From positions 1,550,001-1,614,000 of the forward strand of contig CABDVE010000001.1 in NCBI GenBank assembly GCA_901420285.1: DNA of 64,000 nt, given 5' to 3'. The stretch's first letter is position 1. Each line of letters opens with the position of its first letter. A program made the position numbers and the translations under genes. A model generated the notes under the pieces. It saw only the letters and a program-made list of their open reading frames with translations, was not told the origin of the DNA and searched no databases. Source of the DNA: Stutzerimonas stutzeri. Its GTDB lineage: Bacteria > Pseudomonadota > Gammaproteobacteria > Enterobacterales > Pasteurellaceae. Below, piece by piece: positions 27,482 to 36,471 of the stretch.

Positions 27482-27931
27482 TTAATCCTTCAGGCTTTCA
27501 ATTTCTTTGGTGAATTGGTTAATGTTGTCAAAACTCAAGTAAACGGAGGCAAAACGAATATAGGCCACTTTATCCAGCGCTTTCAGTTCGTTCATCGCGA
27601 GTTTGCCCACCAAGTGGCTTGGCACTTCGCGTTCGCCGGTAGCGCGCAATTGAATAATGATATGATTGATGGCTTTTTCCACATCGTCGGCACTCACCGG
27701 GCGTTTTTCCAATGCGTGTTGAATGCCGCTGCGCAATTTATCTTCGTTAAATGGCTCGCGCGAACCGTCGTTTTTAATCACCTTCGGCACCACTAATTCC
27801 GCCGTTTCAAACGTTGTAAAACGCTCGTGGCAATGACCGCACTCGCGGCGGCGGCGAACTTGGTAACCGTCGGAAACTAAACGGCTATCAATAACTTTGG
27901 TCTCTTCTGTGGAACAAAACGGGCAGCGCAT
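27482..27931 (-). CDS. nrdR: Transcriptional repressor NrdR
   Basis: A 149-residue NrdR, a nucleotide-sensing repressor of ribonucleotide reductase operons. It has the zinc ribbon ([18 protein letters not shown], then [14 protein letters not shown]) and the ATP-cone domain ([20 protein letters not shown]). The start is the ATG at 27931; the frame runs 12 codons further but MRCPFC is universal. The two boxes upstream of nrdA (2388-2434) are its likely target, so one regulator and its target operon are both in this window, 25 kb apart. Confidence 0.97.
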   Translation of the reverse strand: MRCPFCSTEETKVIDSRLVSDGYQVRRRRECGHCHERFTTFETAELVVPKVIKNDGSREPFNEDKLRSGIQHALEKRPVSADDVEKAINHIIIQLRATGEREVPSHLVGKLAMNELKALDKVAYIRFASVYLSFDNINQFTKEIESLKD

Positions 27932-28004
27932 AAAAAATCCTCGCAAAAACGGGCGACATCTTAACAAAAAATGATTCTTTTGACGATTTACTTCGCCCCT
28001 TTAT

Positions 28005-31000
28005 TCAATTCACGGCTTTATTTTCCATACCGGAAAATAACAATCCGAACCACGCCTTGGTTTGCATTAACAATAATTCCAAATTTTCAGGTTGTTCAAA
28101 TTTTGCCGTTTGTGCTAACACGCGAGACCAATAAGGGTCGGCATAATTGCCGAAATTATCGCTTTCGGTAAGTTTTCGTAGTTTTGCCAACACGTCGTCA
28201 ACATCGAGCGCCCTTTCGTCTTGCACGATAAAATCGGAAATTTTACCCACGGTCGGAACCAGTTGAATTTCAATCTGACTTTGCAAATAGGCCCGCATAT
28301 AGATTTGAAGCTGCTCCAATGCGGTGCTGAAATCGACTTGCGGCAACTCCACGATTTTGTCTTGCGTAACGAGTTTTGGCGCAACCGCATTTTCCTGTGT
28401 AACACATTGAATTAAATAATAAATCCAAGGACGAATGCGATAGCGTTCTTTTTCTTTCGCGAAACGCCATTCGACGACCCGATTTTCTGCACCGAATAAA
28501 TTTTCCATATAGCCGAATAAACGAATCGAGCGCGCTTGATCTTGCCACATCACATTCAACGTGAAATCAACGGGCGCATTGTGCGGCTCGCCTAAATCGG
28601 CGATTTTGTGTTTAAATTCCAGCACCGCATCGCGCACCTTTTGCGCGGCCACGCGCCCGAATTCCGCGCGCGGCAAAACGCCTTTCACCGCAGCTCGAGC
28701 GAAATAAGCGTCGAACTCGCATTCATCCGAATAAACCAAATCGTTATTTAACGCATATTTATTTAACCCGTTTAACGTGAAATTTTCACTGTCGGCAATG
28801 CGTTCGTCTTCGGCACGAAAATACACGCCAAGTTGTTTTTCAAAGAAAAATTTCACCGGATTTTCTACAAAACTCACGAAGCGATCCAATTCGATTTCCG
28901 TAACGGTTTCGCCATTTTGCATTGGCACGGCAAACTCTTTTTGTAGCGAGTAACCGGCGCTTTGTGCCGTTGGCAACCATTTGGCGGCGAAGGAACGATT
29001 GAATGTTGCGGAACAATTGAAGTTATGTGGGCTAAACGGCGTCATTGCGTGTTGTTCGACCTGCAATTTTTGCGCCTCAGGTTGACCATAATTCACATAA
29101 TCCAGTAATTGACTCACTAGCACGGAAGGTTCTTTTGGTTGATTATCGGTAATTGCTCGGCCAATATAGCTGATGTAGCAATAATCACGCGCGGCCAACA
29201 AGGCCTCGAGGAACAAATAACGATCATCGTCGCGTCGCACGCGATCGCCTTTTTGGTGATGGTATTGCATCAAATCAAAACTGTTCGGCATTTGCGTACG
29301 CGGGTAATCCGCCTCATTCATACCAAGCAAACAAACCACCTTAAAAGGTATGGAACGCATCGGCAAAAGCGTGCAAAAATTTACTTTGCCCGCCAGAAAT
29401 TTCAGGCTGTTTGGTGCCTCCTCCAACTTTCTTGTCATTGCATCAGCCACCACATTTGCTTCCAATGCGGTGCTGAAATGCAAGTCTGCCAACTGTGTAG
29501 CCAGTTCGTCGATTTTCTCTTGAATATAAAGCAGCGTGTCGTTCGTGTCTTCCTGTCGCGCAAAAAAATCGGTTAAAAGGTTGCTTAAAATCCTCTGCCA
29601 TGCTGCCATTGAATGCGGTTGTTGAAGCGTTTCCCGCCACGCTAAAAGCACGCTGAAAAAACATGATAAATTGCCTGCCAGCAAACCTTTTAAACCGTAA
29701 CTGCTATCTAAACCCAAACTCTCTTGCCAAATGCCGTGCTCTTCGCGCATCGCATAGCCCAATAGCATACGTTCCAAGCCGGCTTGCCATGAGTTAAAAT
29801 TCATACCATGTTCATTTTTTGGTAAACCGAAACGAATGCCGGCATCCGCCACCCATTCGCGTACCAGCGGTAAATCGGCCAAGGAAATATTGAAACGCGC
29901 CCGCACCGCCGGAATATCCAACAAGGCGAGCATATCCTCCGCACTAAACATGCTTTCTTTTAGACGTAACAAGGATAAATAACAGGACACTAATGTGTCG
30001 CTTTCCGACAATTTACTATCGGAAATAGAAAACGGAATCGTCGGTACGTCACCGCTTTTTTGTCCGAATACCGCTTGAATATAAGGTGCGTATTGATTGA
30101 TATCCGCGACCATCACCACCACATCTTTCGGTGTGAGCGTCGGCTCTCGGTTAAATAAATCCAGTAAATAATCATGCAATACTTCAACTTCGCGCATAGC
30201 GCTATGACAGGCGTGAAAGGTTAAAGAACGATCATTTTTCGCAATGTTTAAAGGAGAGTGGGCTAAATGTAAAATTTGCGCTTGTAACTGAGCAAGCAAG
30301 GTTTCGCCGGAAATCTCTTGGTAAGCCTCGATCGAACGCACCGCAACACGTTCTTCATCGCGTACCAAACTATAAAGAAAATCACGCCCCATCTTCCCCC
30401 AACTTGCCAATAATGGATTGCCCACTTGTAACGCTTCATCATGATACGTCGTTTCAGTGATGCCTTTTTCTATTTCAGCTATCTGCCGTTCTGAAAGGAG
30501 CGAGCGGTTTTCATCTTGTTTTGCCCAAAAATGACGCTTGCGTACACGCAAATATTCCATCCGTAAATCGCGAATATCGCCCCAATATTCTTGGCTCGGA
30601 TTATTAAAAAACAGGTGAATGTCCGTTTTCGACGATATGGCTTGTAAAATTGATAAATAGGCATTTGGCAGGGCTGAAATACCAAAAACAAATACGCGGG
30701 CGGGTAATTTTTTAGGTTGATGTTTATCCTTCAGTAAGGTTAAAAATTGTTCATGTAAGGCGGCTCGATGAGTAGCTTGACTGCCGATATCGGTTTTTAC
30801 ATCAATCGTTAAAGCGCGCCACAATGTTCCTTGCCACGTCACATTAGTTTGAATTTGATTTAGTAACGATGAGTTCAAATTTGTTTGCTGCGCCTTGATT
30901 TGCGCGGCGATAACCTCGTCCTCGCCCTTTTCCCACGCAAAAATCCATTCAGGGCGGTAGACTAAATATTGGTCAAACAAATCGGCGATTTTACTGCACA

Positions 31001-31385
31001 GTTGATAGCGTTTGTACTCTTCCGAATGCGGTGCTGATTCCAAATAGCGACGTAGCGGAGCGAAATCATCTTGGCTTAAAAAAGTGGGGATCAAGCGCAT
31101 TAAACGCCACATCATAGCATCTTTATCGAAAGGATTTTGTAACGACGCTACGGGCAAATTATCCGCATAAAGTTGCCAAACGAAACTGGCCGGCATCGGG
31201 AATTTCAGATTCGCTGCAATGCCGTTTTTCTTCGCCAATTCCATTTGCAACCATTGAGCCATGCCGGGACTTTGCACCAAAATAATATCTGATTGGAAAG
31301 GATCGCTCGGAGGGAGTTGTTCAAACAGAAAAGCCAGAATATCTTTTTGTTTTTCAAGCTGATTGGAATAGTAAACGGTAAACAA
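28005..31385 (-). CDS. recC: Exodeoxyribonuclease V gamma chain, RecC
   Basis: A 1,126-residue RecC, matching the usual length. In RecBCD it recognises Chi and holds the split DNA strands during double-strand-break repair. It begins FTVYYSNQLEKQKDILAFL and has the family's ILVQSPGMAQWLQMELAKKNGIAANLKFPMP-type opening (here from residue 36) and CLLGMNEADYPRT. It lacks functional helicase motifs as expected. Two exact copies of the dispersed 12-mer lie inside it (28317-28328, 29463-29474), both encoding F-S-T-A-L-E, and a near copy at 31024. It lies directly downstream of the comNOPQ pseudopilin genes, as in H. influenzae. Confidence 0.95.
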   Translation of the reverse strand: MFTVYYSNQLEKQKDILAFLFEQLPPSDPFQSDIILVQSPGMAQWLQMELAKKNGIAANLKFPMPASFVWQLYADNLPVASLQNPFDKDAMMWRLMRLIPTFLSQDDFAPLRRYLESAPHSEEYKRYQLCSKIADLFDQYLVYRPEWIFAWEKGEDEVIAAQIKAQQTNLNSSLLNQIQTNVTWQGTLWRALTIDVKTDIGSQATHRAALHEQFLTLLKDKHQPKKLPARVFVFGISALPNAYLSILQAISSKTDIHLFFNNPSQEYWGDIRDLRMEYLRVRKRHFWAKQDENRSLLSERQIAEIEKGITETTYHDEALQVGNPLLASWGKMGRDFLYSLVRDEERVAVRSIEAYQEISGETLLAQLQAQILHLAHSPLNIAKNDRSLTFHACHSAMREVEVLHDYLLDLFNREPTLTPKDVVVMVADINQYAPYIQAVFGQKSGDVPTIPFSISDSKLSESDTLVSCYLSLLRLKESMFSAEDMLALLDIPAVRARFNISLADLPLVREWVADAGIRFGLPKNEHGMNFNSWQAGLERMLLGYAMREEHGIWQESLGLDSSYGLKGLLAGNLSCFFSVLLAWRETLQQPHSMAAWQRILSNLLTDFFARQEDTNDTLLYIQEKIDELATQLADLHFSTALEANVVADAMTRKLEEAPNSLKFLAGKVNFCTLLPMRSIPFKVVCLLGMNEADYPRTQMPNSFDLMQYHHQKGDRVRRDDDRYLFLEALLAARDYCYISYIGRAITDNQPKEPSVLVSQLLDYVNYGQPEAQKLQVEQHAMTPFSPHNFNCSATFNRSFAAKWLPTAQSAGYSLQKEFAVPMQNGETVTEIELDRFVSFVENPVKFFFEKQLGVYFRAEDERIADSENFTLNGLNKYALNNDLVYSDECEFDAYFARAAVKGVLPRAEFGRVAAQKVRDAVLEFKHKIADLGEPHNAPVDFTLNVMWQDQARSIRLFGYMENLFGAENRVVEWRFAKEKERYRIRPWIYYLIQCVTQENAVAPKLVTQDKIVELPQVDFSTALEQLQIYMRAYLQSQIEIQLVPTVGKISDFIVQDERALDVDDVLAKLRKLTESDNFGNYADPYWSRVLAQTAKFEQPENLELLLMQTKAWFGLLFSGMENKAVN

Positions 31386-31421
31386 AACGGCGCCTTTTTA
31401 TAGACAAAACAGGCCGCCATT

Positions 31422-31727
31422 TTACTCGGTTTTCAAGGAGAATTCACCTTGCGGAGAACGAACGATAATTTGATTGCCCGGGCATTGAATGTGAAATTGC
31501 ACACCATTTTGTTTCACCTGATGTTCGCAAGATAAACCTAAAAATCGGCGATGTCCTTGATTCTCTGCAATCTGCAATGCCTGAAAATCATAATAAATTT
31601 TCATCGCGTTTTTACGTTGATTCGCCGTCCACTGGTTAAATGCTAAAAACAATGAACTAAATAATGCCAACGTAAACATCACCGAAGTGAGCGATATTCC
31701 CTTATTCGTTTTGAGGTTTAAAATCAC
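31422..31727 (-). CDS. comQ: ComQ-like prepilin, competence pseudopilin
   Basis: A 101-residue prepilin-like protein, the last of four in the cluster. The processing site is KG^ISLTSVMFTLAL, Gly then a hydrophobic helix; position +5 is Ser rather than the usual Glu, as in some minor pseudopilins. The mature part is short. It overlaps comP by 26 bases and is followed by recC after 36. Assignment to comQ rests on position (comN-comO-comP-comQ-recC in H. influenzae). Minor pseudopilins start type IV pilus assembly, needed for DNA uptake. Confidence 0.8.
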   Translation of the reverse strand: MILNLKTNKGISLTSVMFTLALFSSLFLAFNQWTANQRKNAMKIYYDFQALQIAENQGHRRFLGLSCEHQVKQNGVQFHIQCPGNQIIVRSPQGEFSLKTE

Positions 31728-32409
31728 TCCAACTTTTCTCCGCTAATTGCCATTTGTTGTATTGTTGCACTAAAGGCGTAACAACTTTTTTACTATAAGC
31801 GATTGTGACGCCATCAAGAGTCAATTCGCCACCGGTGATCACCGTACCGGTAATGGTGCCTTTACCATGCAGTTTAAGGTCACCTTCAGCGATGATAACG
31901 GCCGCGACATCGCCGTTGACTTCCCGTTCGGATTGAGTCGTATCAAACCAATATAGTTGAGGTTCTTTGGTCGGCACCAAAGGATTTGATGAGGATGCGA
32001 ACTCATTTTTAAAATCGGCCTTATCATCGATTCGTACAAACTGTTCAAGCAAACCTTCGTTATTCGGTTTTAACGGTGTTTTTTTAAATATCGCTGCATA
32101 CCGACACCAAACTGAATATTGCAGCACATCTTCTGCCCCCGCCAAAGTTGTGGATACTTGTCGAAATGCGCTTTTCTTGTTTAAAGGTAAATCCGAACAT
32201 AGGCGTTGCTTTTCTTGTTGCATCATTTTTTGTAAAAGTAACGCTCTTTCCGAATAGTTTTGACGTTGCATTTGTTGTGCGCGAAAAAAACTTAATGAAT
32301 CGTCGTCAAAGAGTAAAGCCAGCGTCAACAAGCCTGATAAAAAAATTAGCAGCGATAATGTAATCACACCCTTTTCAAGATTTCTTCCTATATTTATTTT
32401 TGATTCCAT
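31702..32409 (-). CDS. comP: ComP-like competence protein
   Basis: A 235-residue protein with an N-terminal membrane helix (ITLSLLIFLSGLLTLALLF) and a larger extracytoplasmic part, third in the pseudopilin cluster. The leader ends in GV^ITLSLLIFLSG-like sequence without the standard Glu. The C-terminal half has short Gly-rich beta repeats (AEGDLKLHGKGTITGTVI, then GELTLDGVTIAYS). It overlaps comO by 16 bases and comQ by 26, so translation is coupled. The comP symbol is by position in the conserved H. influenzae cluster; the exact role is not known from sequence. Confidence 0.78.
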   Translation of the reverse strand: MESKINIGRNLEKGVITLSLLIFLSGLLTLALLFDDDSLSFFRAQQMQRQNYSERALLLQKMMQQEKQRLCSDLPLNKKSAFRQVSTTLAGAEDVLQYSVWCRYAAIFKKTPLKPNNEGLLEQFVRIDDKADFKNEFASSSNPLVPTKEPQLYWFDTTQSEREVNGDVAAVIIAEGDLKLHGKGTITGTVITGGELTLDGVTIAYSKKVVTPLVQQYNKWQLAEKSWSDFKPQNE

Positions 32410-33107
32410 AAACCTATCACCAATGCGGTTTCGTATTTAATATGCGGATGCGCCTTTAAATTTCCCGCCAATTGAATCTGCATTCCTTTCCCCTCAATTA
32501 ACCAATCAAATTGTAATTTCGTAATTTCATACTCTTCTTCATCCAATAAACTTCGCCAACCGCCTCCGGGATTGCAAGCTTGTTGTTGCAATGCTGTTCG
32601 ACATTCTTCAGCTTTGCAATGCGCGGGAATGGCCGTTTGATAGGTCAATTTCGTTTTCACCATTTTTTGACTTAATTTATAACCGAACAATTCACTTGTC
32701 GTTTCAATTGCCGTATTTCGATTATTTTTTGCGCAATACTTCGTCGTTCCTTTGCCAATGCACCCTTTGCCATCCAAATCATAGAAAAATAACGCGCAAC
32801 TACGCGGAGCTGCACCCTCTTCTTGCGATAAAAAAATGGCCGTTCCTTGTTCATCCAATTCAAAAAGCGGCAAATTCGTTTCAATAACACCGCTATTCAA
32901 CGCACGAAAACCAGCTCGTCGAATATCTTTTCCGATGAGTTGAATCGTACGTTGTAATTCAGCTTGCAATTTTAGGCGTAACAAAATTTCTCGGTTTTGT
33001 ACTTGAGTCGAAACATAAAACGCTGAAATCAACAGTAATAGCCAAGAGGAAATAGCTAATGAAATCATTAAGCCGAGTAAAGTTTGACCTTTTAATATAC
33101 GTTTCAC
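32394..33107 (-). CDS. comO: ComO-like prepilin, competence pseudopilin
   Basis: A 237-residue pseudopilin, PilW/PpdB-like. The prepilin site is KG^QTLLGLMISLAISSWLL followed by a 20-residue helix. The mature domain has several cysteines (CALFFYDLDGKGC, CKAEECRTALQQQAC) that probably form disulfides in the periplasm. It overlaps comN by 4 bases. A role in initiating the type IV pilus for transformation is known for homologues. Confidence 0.82.
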   Translation of the reverse strand: MKRILKGQTLLGLMISLAISSWLLLLISAFYVSTQVQNREILLRLKLQAELQRTIQLIGKDIRRAGFRALNSGVIETNLPLFELDEQGTAIFLSQEEGAAPRSCALFFYDLDGKGCIGKGTTKYCAKNNRNTAIETTSELFGYKLSQKMVKTKLTYQTAIPAHCKAEECRTALQQQACNPGGGWRSLLDEEEYEITKLQFDWLIEGKGMQIQLAGNLKAHPHIKYETALVIGLWNQK

Positions 33108-33619
33108 TTTGCACAGGCACTCATAGACTGACCGGTTTTCAATTTCAAACTACCGACATTAAAAAAGGAAAATACGGTAATCTCATCACCGCTCTGTAAG
33201 GAAAAGCAATTTGCCTCAAAGGTGTTTCTTACCCCATAAAATCGTGCAATCGCGGTAGGATAAATTTTTGGACTGAGTATATTGGTTTTTTCCGCAAAAT
33301 AAGGGTAGTAAAAATGCGCATAGACATCCTTCGGACAATTGGTCGGATGCAAACAATCGCAAAGTTTGTCGTTTTTTAATTGAGCACTCACACACCATTC
33401 TCGTGTGGCCGGATTTTGATTGATCAAAACAAGCCAAACATCGGAAGAATTTTCCGCTCTCGCCTGAATTTGACGTAAAAATAGGTATAAACGATGTTGT
33501 TCTTTCGCCAGAATCATTTTTGAATTATCGGTTTGCCAAAGAGGAAATGCAAAACTCAAAGCGATACCGATAATCGCCAAACCGATTAATAACTCCATCA
33601 ACGTCGCACCTTTATACAT
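33104..33619 (-). CDS. comN: ComN-like prepilin, competence pseudopilin (GspH/FimT-like)
   Basis: A 171-residue pseudopilin and the first gene of the competence operon. The prepilin site is MYKG^ATLMELLIGLAIIG with Glu at +5. The C-terminus has Cys pairs (WCVSAQL, CDCLHPTNC). I chose the ATG at 33619, which has GGGGG 6 bases upstream; the frame can be extended five codons to a TTG. A CRP-S site lies about 70 bases upstream, as expected for a Sxy/TfoX-dependent competence operon. Confidence 0.85.
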   Translation of the reverse strand: MYKGATLMELLIGLAIIGIALSFAFPLWQTDNSKMILAKEQHRLYLFLRQIQARAENSSDVWLVLINQNPATREWCVSAQLKNDKLCDCLHPTNCPKDVYAHFYYPYFAEKTNILSPKIYPTAIARFYGVRNTFEANCFSLQSGDEITVFSFFNVGSLKLKTGQSMSACAK

Positions 33620-33687
33620 AAAAAACCCCCGCAATTTTTAGGTGCACTTTAATCTCCCTTTAAAATTCGATAAATATAAAGGTTCTT

Positions 33688-33709
33688 TTTTACGATACGA
33701 ATCGCAAAA
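33688..33709 (-). promoter_or_regulatory. CRP-S site controlling comNOPQ(-recC)
   Basis: A 22-bp palindrome with half sites TTTTACGA and TCGCAAAA around a 6-base core. The right half matches the TCGCA of CRP-S sites, which need both CRP and Sxy/TfoX, rather than the TCACA of ordinary CRP sites. It sits upstream of comN. Confidence 0.82.
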
Positions 33710-33776
33710 TTTACGGGAAATCATTTAAAAATACGCTATTAAACGATTTTGCGCTGGTTATTTGGACAAATCTCGC

Positions 33777-33782
33777 TATAAT
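33777..33782 (+). promoter_or_regulatory. Likely -10 element of suhB
   Basis: TATAAT 38 bases before the suhB start; the -35 element is not clear. Confidence 0.4.
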
Positions 33783-33820
33783 GGCGCCCGATTTTCTGTT
33801 CTTTAAAATCCGGTGGAAAT

Positions 33821-34624
33821 ATGAATCCAATGTTAAATATCGCGATTCGTGCGGCACGAAAAGCGGGCAATGTGATTGCTAAAAATGATGAACGCCGCGA
33901 TGCTATCGAAAGCACCCAAAAAGGTATCAATGATTACGTAACTAACGTCGACAAAGCTGCAGAAGCGGAAATCATTGAAATCATTCGCAAATCCTATCCT
34001 AACCACACCATCATCACCGAAGAAAGCGGCGCACTTGAAGGCGAAGACAATGATGTACAATGGATCATCGATCCATTAGACGGCACCCGTAATTTTATGA
34101 GCGGTCTTCCGCACTTTGCCGTGTCTATCGCCATTCGCGTGAAAAATCGTACTGAAGTAGGTGTAATTTACGATCCAATCCGTAACGAATTATTTACCGC
34201 CGTGCGCGGCGAAGGTGCAAAATTAAACGACGTACGTTTGCGCGTTGATGCGAAACGCGAACTACAAGGCGCGATTCTTGCCACCGGTTTCCCGTTCAAA
34301 CAACCTAACCTCATGCCAACTCAATTCGCGATGATGAACGCATTAATTGAGAATGCCGCGGATTTCCGTCGCACCGGTTCCGCCGCATTGGATTTATGCT
34401 ATGTGGCATCCGGCCGCATTGATGGCTATTTTGAAATGGGCTTAAAAGCCTGGGATTGCGCGGCAGGGGATTTAATCGTGCGCGAAGCGGGCGGTTTGGT
34501 GTGTGACTTTGAAGGCGGCAGCGGCTATTTACGCAGCGGCAATATCATCGCAGCACCAACGCGCGTATTAAAAGATATGCTTAATAAGATCCGTCCTTGT
34601 TTAGGCGCTGAGTTTAAAAACTAA
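33821..34624 (+). CDS. suhB: Inositol-1-monophosphatase family protein SuhB
   Basis: A 267-residue SuhB, same length as E. coli. It is an inositol monophosphatase by fold; in E. coli it also joins the rRNA antitermination complex. It starts MNPMLNIAIRAARKAGNVIAKN; metal-binding motifs are ITEESGALEG, WIIDPLDGTRNFMSGLPHF, and the C-terminal LKAWDCAAGDLIVREAGG. The gene is divergent from comNOPQ, the H. influenzae arrangement. It ends in a strong USS-paired terminator. Confidence 0.95.
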   Translation: MNPMLNIAIRAARKAGNVIAKNDERRDAIESTQKGINDYVTNVDKAAEAEIIEIIRKSYPNHTIITEESGALEGEDNDVQWIIDPLDGTRNFMSGLPHFAVSIAIRVKNRTEVGVIYDPIRNELFTAVRGEGAKLNDVRLRVDAKRELQGAILATGFPFKQPNLMPTQFAMMNALIENAADFRRTGSAALDLCYVASGRIDGYFEMGLKAWDCAAGDLIVREAGGLVCDFEGGSGYLRSGNIIAAPTRVLKDMLNKIRPCLGAEFKN

Positions 34625-34634
34625 AAAATAATAA

Positions 34635-34672
34635 AAACCGCACTTTTAGAGCAAAAGTGCGGTTTTTTTCCT
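34635..34672 (+). terminator. Terminator of suhB made of two inverted uptake signals
   Basis: AAACCGCACTTTT (34635-34647) and AAAAGTGCGGTTT (34653-34665) form a perfect stem and each half contains a USS; a T run follows. Inverted USS pairs as terminators are typical of Pasteurellaceae. Confidence 0.92.
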
Positions 34673-34749
34673 TTCTATAAAAGTTCATCAAATCATCGTC
34701 TCAAACGCTACGCTGCCAACTCCCTCTCCGCTGACACGCTGCCCGTATT

Positions 34750-34798
34750 CAATGCGGTGCTCATATGGTATTCCAATGTGGTGCTAAAATGCGGTGCT
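34750..34798 (+). repeat. Cluster of three direct copies of the dispersed motif
   Basis: CAATGCGGTGCT (34750-34761, exact), CAATGTGGTGCT (34774-34785) and AAATGCGGTGCT (34787-34798) in the gap between suhB and the HAD phosphatase gene. Nothing else is recognised in 34673-34921. Confidence 0.7.
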
Positions 34799-34921
34799 AA
34801 ATACGCAGTTAGATTTAATCTGATGTTGAAATAACGAACTGGCGGATTATAAAAGCAAAATCGAAATAATTGCTTAACCTGCCAACCTAAACGACCGTGA
34901 TGCGATCATTTTTTATACATT

Positions 34922-35707
34922 TTATGCCGGAAACACTTCTTCTAAAATAAGTGCCAAACCGTCTTCATTATTGCCGGCGGTTACCCGATTCGCTGCTTGT
35001 TTGATTTCTTCCGGTGCATTGCCCATCGCAACACCAAGACCGGCGTGTTCTAACATATCCAAATCATTAAAGTTATCGCCGAAAGCAATCACCTCTTCGG
35101 TTTTCAGGCCGAAATATTTTTCTAAAAAACGCACTGCATTGCCTTTAGTGGCCGCGCTGTTCATCACTTCCAAATAACTTTGATGCGAACGACAAATGCT
35201 TAGATTCGGGAATTTTTCCTTCAGCAAAGCTTCAATGTGAATAATCTCATGCGGTTCGCCAATAATTTGAACTTTATGCGCCGGATAAATTTTATCCGCT
35301 TGCGCCGCTTCGATAGGAATTTTGGTAATTTGTGCTTCCAGTTTCACCCAAGGATTTGCTAAATCATTGGTAAAACAATCGTCGTTGACGTAATAATTCA
35401 CCGCTAAATGTGCAAAATCTTTGAATACTCGATTTAATTTTTCCATATCTGCCGCGTCAATTTGTACACTGTAAATCGGTTGTAGTTGATGATCCAAAAT
35501 CAACGCGCCGCTAAACGCCACTAATACATTGTTGGTTTGCAACTGTTTCCAGTAAGGCAAAATGCCAAGCGGCGAACGGGCGGAAATCGGCACGAAAGGC
35601 ACGCCCCGCTCGGCTAAACGCGCAATGGCGGCCAAGGTTCTCGGCGAAATTTTGTGATCCGAGGTTAATAAAGTCCCATCAAAATCACTAAATACGGCTT
35701 TATACAT
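34922..35707 (-). CDS. Cof-type HAD-superfamily phosphatase
   Basis: A 261-residue sugar-phosphate or nucleotide phosphatase of the HAD IIB (Cof/YidA) group. Motif I is FSDFDGTLLTSD, with the substrate-covering cap between about residues 85 and 185, and the C-terminal metal motif GDNFNDLDMLEHAGLGVAMGN. I chose the ATG at 35707 (MYKAVFSDFDGTL); the frame extends six codons upstream. Substrate cannot be told from sequence. It follows ybeY by 23 bases. Confidence 0.9.
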   Translation of the reverse strand: MYKAVFSDFDGTLLTSDHKISPRTLAAIARLAERGVPFVPISARSPLGILPYWKQLQTNNVLVAFSGALILDHQLQPIYSVQIDAADMEKLNRVFKDFAHLAVNYYVNDDCFTNDLANPWVKLEAQITKIPIEAAQADKIYPAHKVQIIGEPHEIIHIEALLKEKFPNLSICRSHQSYLEVMNSAATKGNAVRFLEKYFGLKTEEVIAFGDNFNDLDMLEHAGLGVAMGNAPEEIKQAANRVTAGNNEDGLALILEEVFPA

Positions 35708-35730
35708 AATGACTCCCAATGCCAATAACG

Positions 35731-36195
35731 TTATTTTTCCACTAAATAAGGATCAACAAAGCCCAATCCTTGCATAATTTTCGTTTCCAAACTTTCCATT
35801 TCTTCTGCTTCGGTATCATCGATGTGATCGTAACCAAGCAAATGTAAACTACCGTGCACCACCATATGCGCCCAGTGCGCCATCAACGGTTTTTTTTGTT
35901 CTGCCGCCTCGTATTCGACCACTTGACGACAAATCACCAAATCACCCAATAGCGGTAATGACACTTCGGTCGGGCATTCAAAGGGAAACGACAGGACATT
36001 CGTCGGGCGATCTTTGGCGCGATAAGTCCGATTCAGCGCTTGACTTTCCGCTTCGTCCACAATGCGCACCGTCATTTCCACATCGTCCGATTCCGGTTGA
36101 ACCGCAGCCGTTGCCCATTGTTCGATTTGTTCTAAAGTTGGCAAACCATCTATATTTTCGCTGGCGATTTGCAAATCAATTAGCATATTGCCCAT
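35731..36195 (-). CDS. ybeY: Endoribonuclease YbeY
   Basis: A 154-residue metal-dependent RNase involved in 16S rRNA maturation and ribosome quality control. The zinc motif H-x3-H-x5-H is plain in [22 protein letters not shown]. The middle carries [18 protein letters not shown], the usual substrate-groove segment with Arg. GGAG lies 6 bases before the chosen ATG; MLIDLQ, three codons later, is an alternative start. Confidence 0.95.
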   Translation of the reverse strand: MGNMLIDLQIASENIDGLPTLEQIEQWATAAVQPESDDVEMTVRIVDEAESQALNRTYRAKDRPTNVLSFPFECPTEVSLPLLGDLVICRQVVEYEAAEQKKPLMAHWAHMVVHGSLHLLGYDHIDDTEAEEMESLETKIMQGLGFVDPYLVEK

Positions 36196-36377
36196 ATTTT
36201 CTCCTTCACCGTGCCGTTACTCTTTTTAGGCACTTTGCAATTTCGGGCGCTATTCTAGCGGACTTTCTAAAAATAGCCAGAACGCATTCGCATACTAAAA
36301 ACGGAGGATGATTTTGGCACCACATTGAAACCAAAGCGAGCCTGAATTTTAGGCTGTAATAAACGCACTCTCAAAAC

Positions 36378-36422
36378 AGCACCGCATTGAACATCGAAAA
36401 AATCATTGAACATCGAAAAAAT
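36378..36422. repeat. Dispersed motif followed by a 19-bp tandem duplication
   Basis: AGCACCGCATTG (36378-36389) is exact. From 36385 a 19-bp unit beginning CATTGAACATCG is repeated exactly at 36404-36422, so the end of the motif is duplicated. A weaker copy of the motif lies at 36316-36327. Confidence 0.75.
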
Positions 36423-36424
36423 AA

Positions 36425-36455
36425 AGTGCGACCAGTTTGATCGCACGCTATTTTT
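36425..36455 (-). terminator. Terminator after cpdA
   Basis: GTGCGA (36426-36431) pairs with TCGCAC (36441-36446). On the plus strand it is followed by a T run; on the minus strand AT-rich sequence follows. It probably ends the cpdA transcript. Confidence 0.5.
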
Positions 36456-36471
36456 TTATCGCTTTCTTTTT

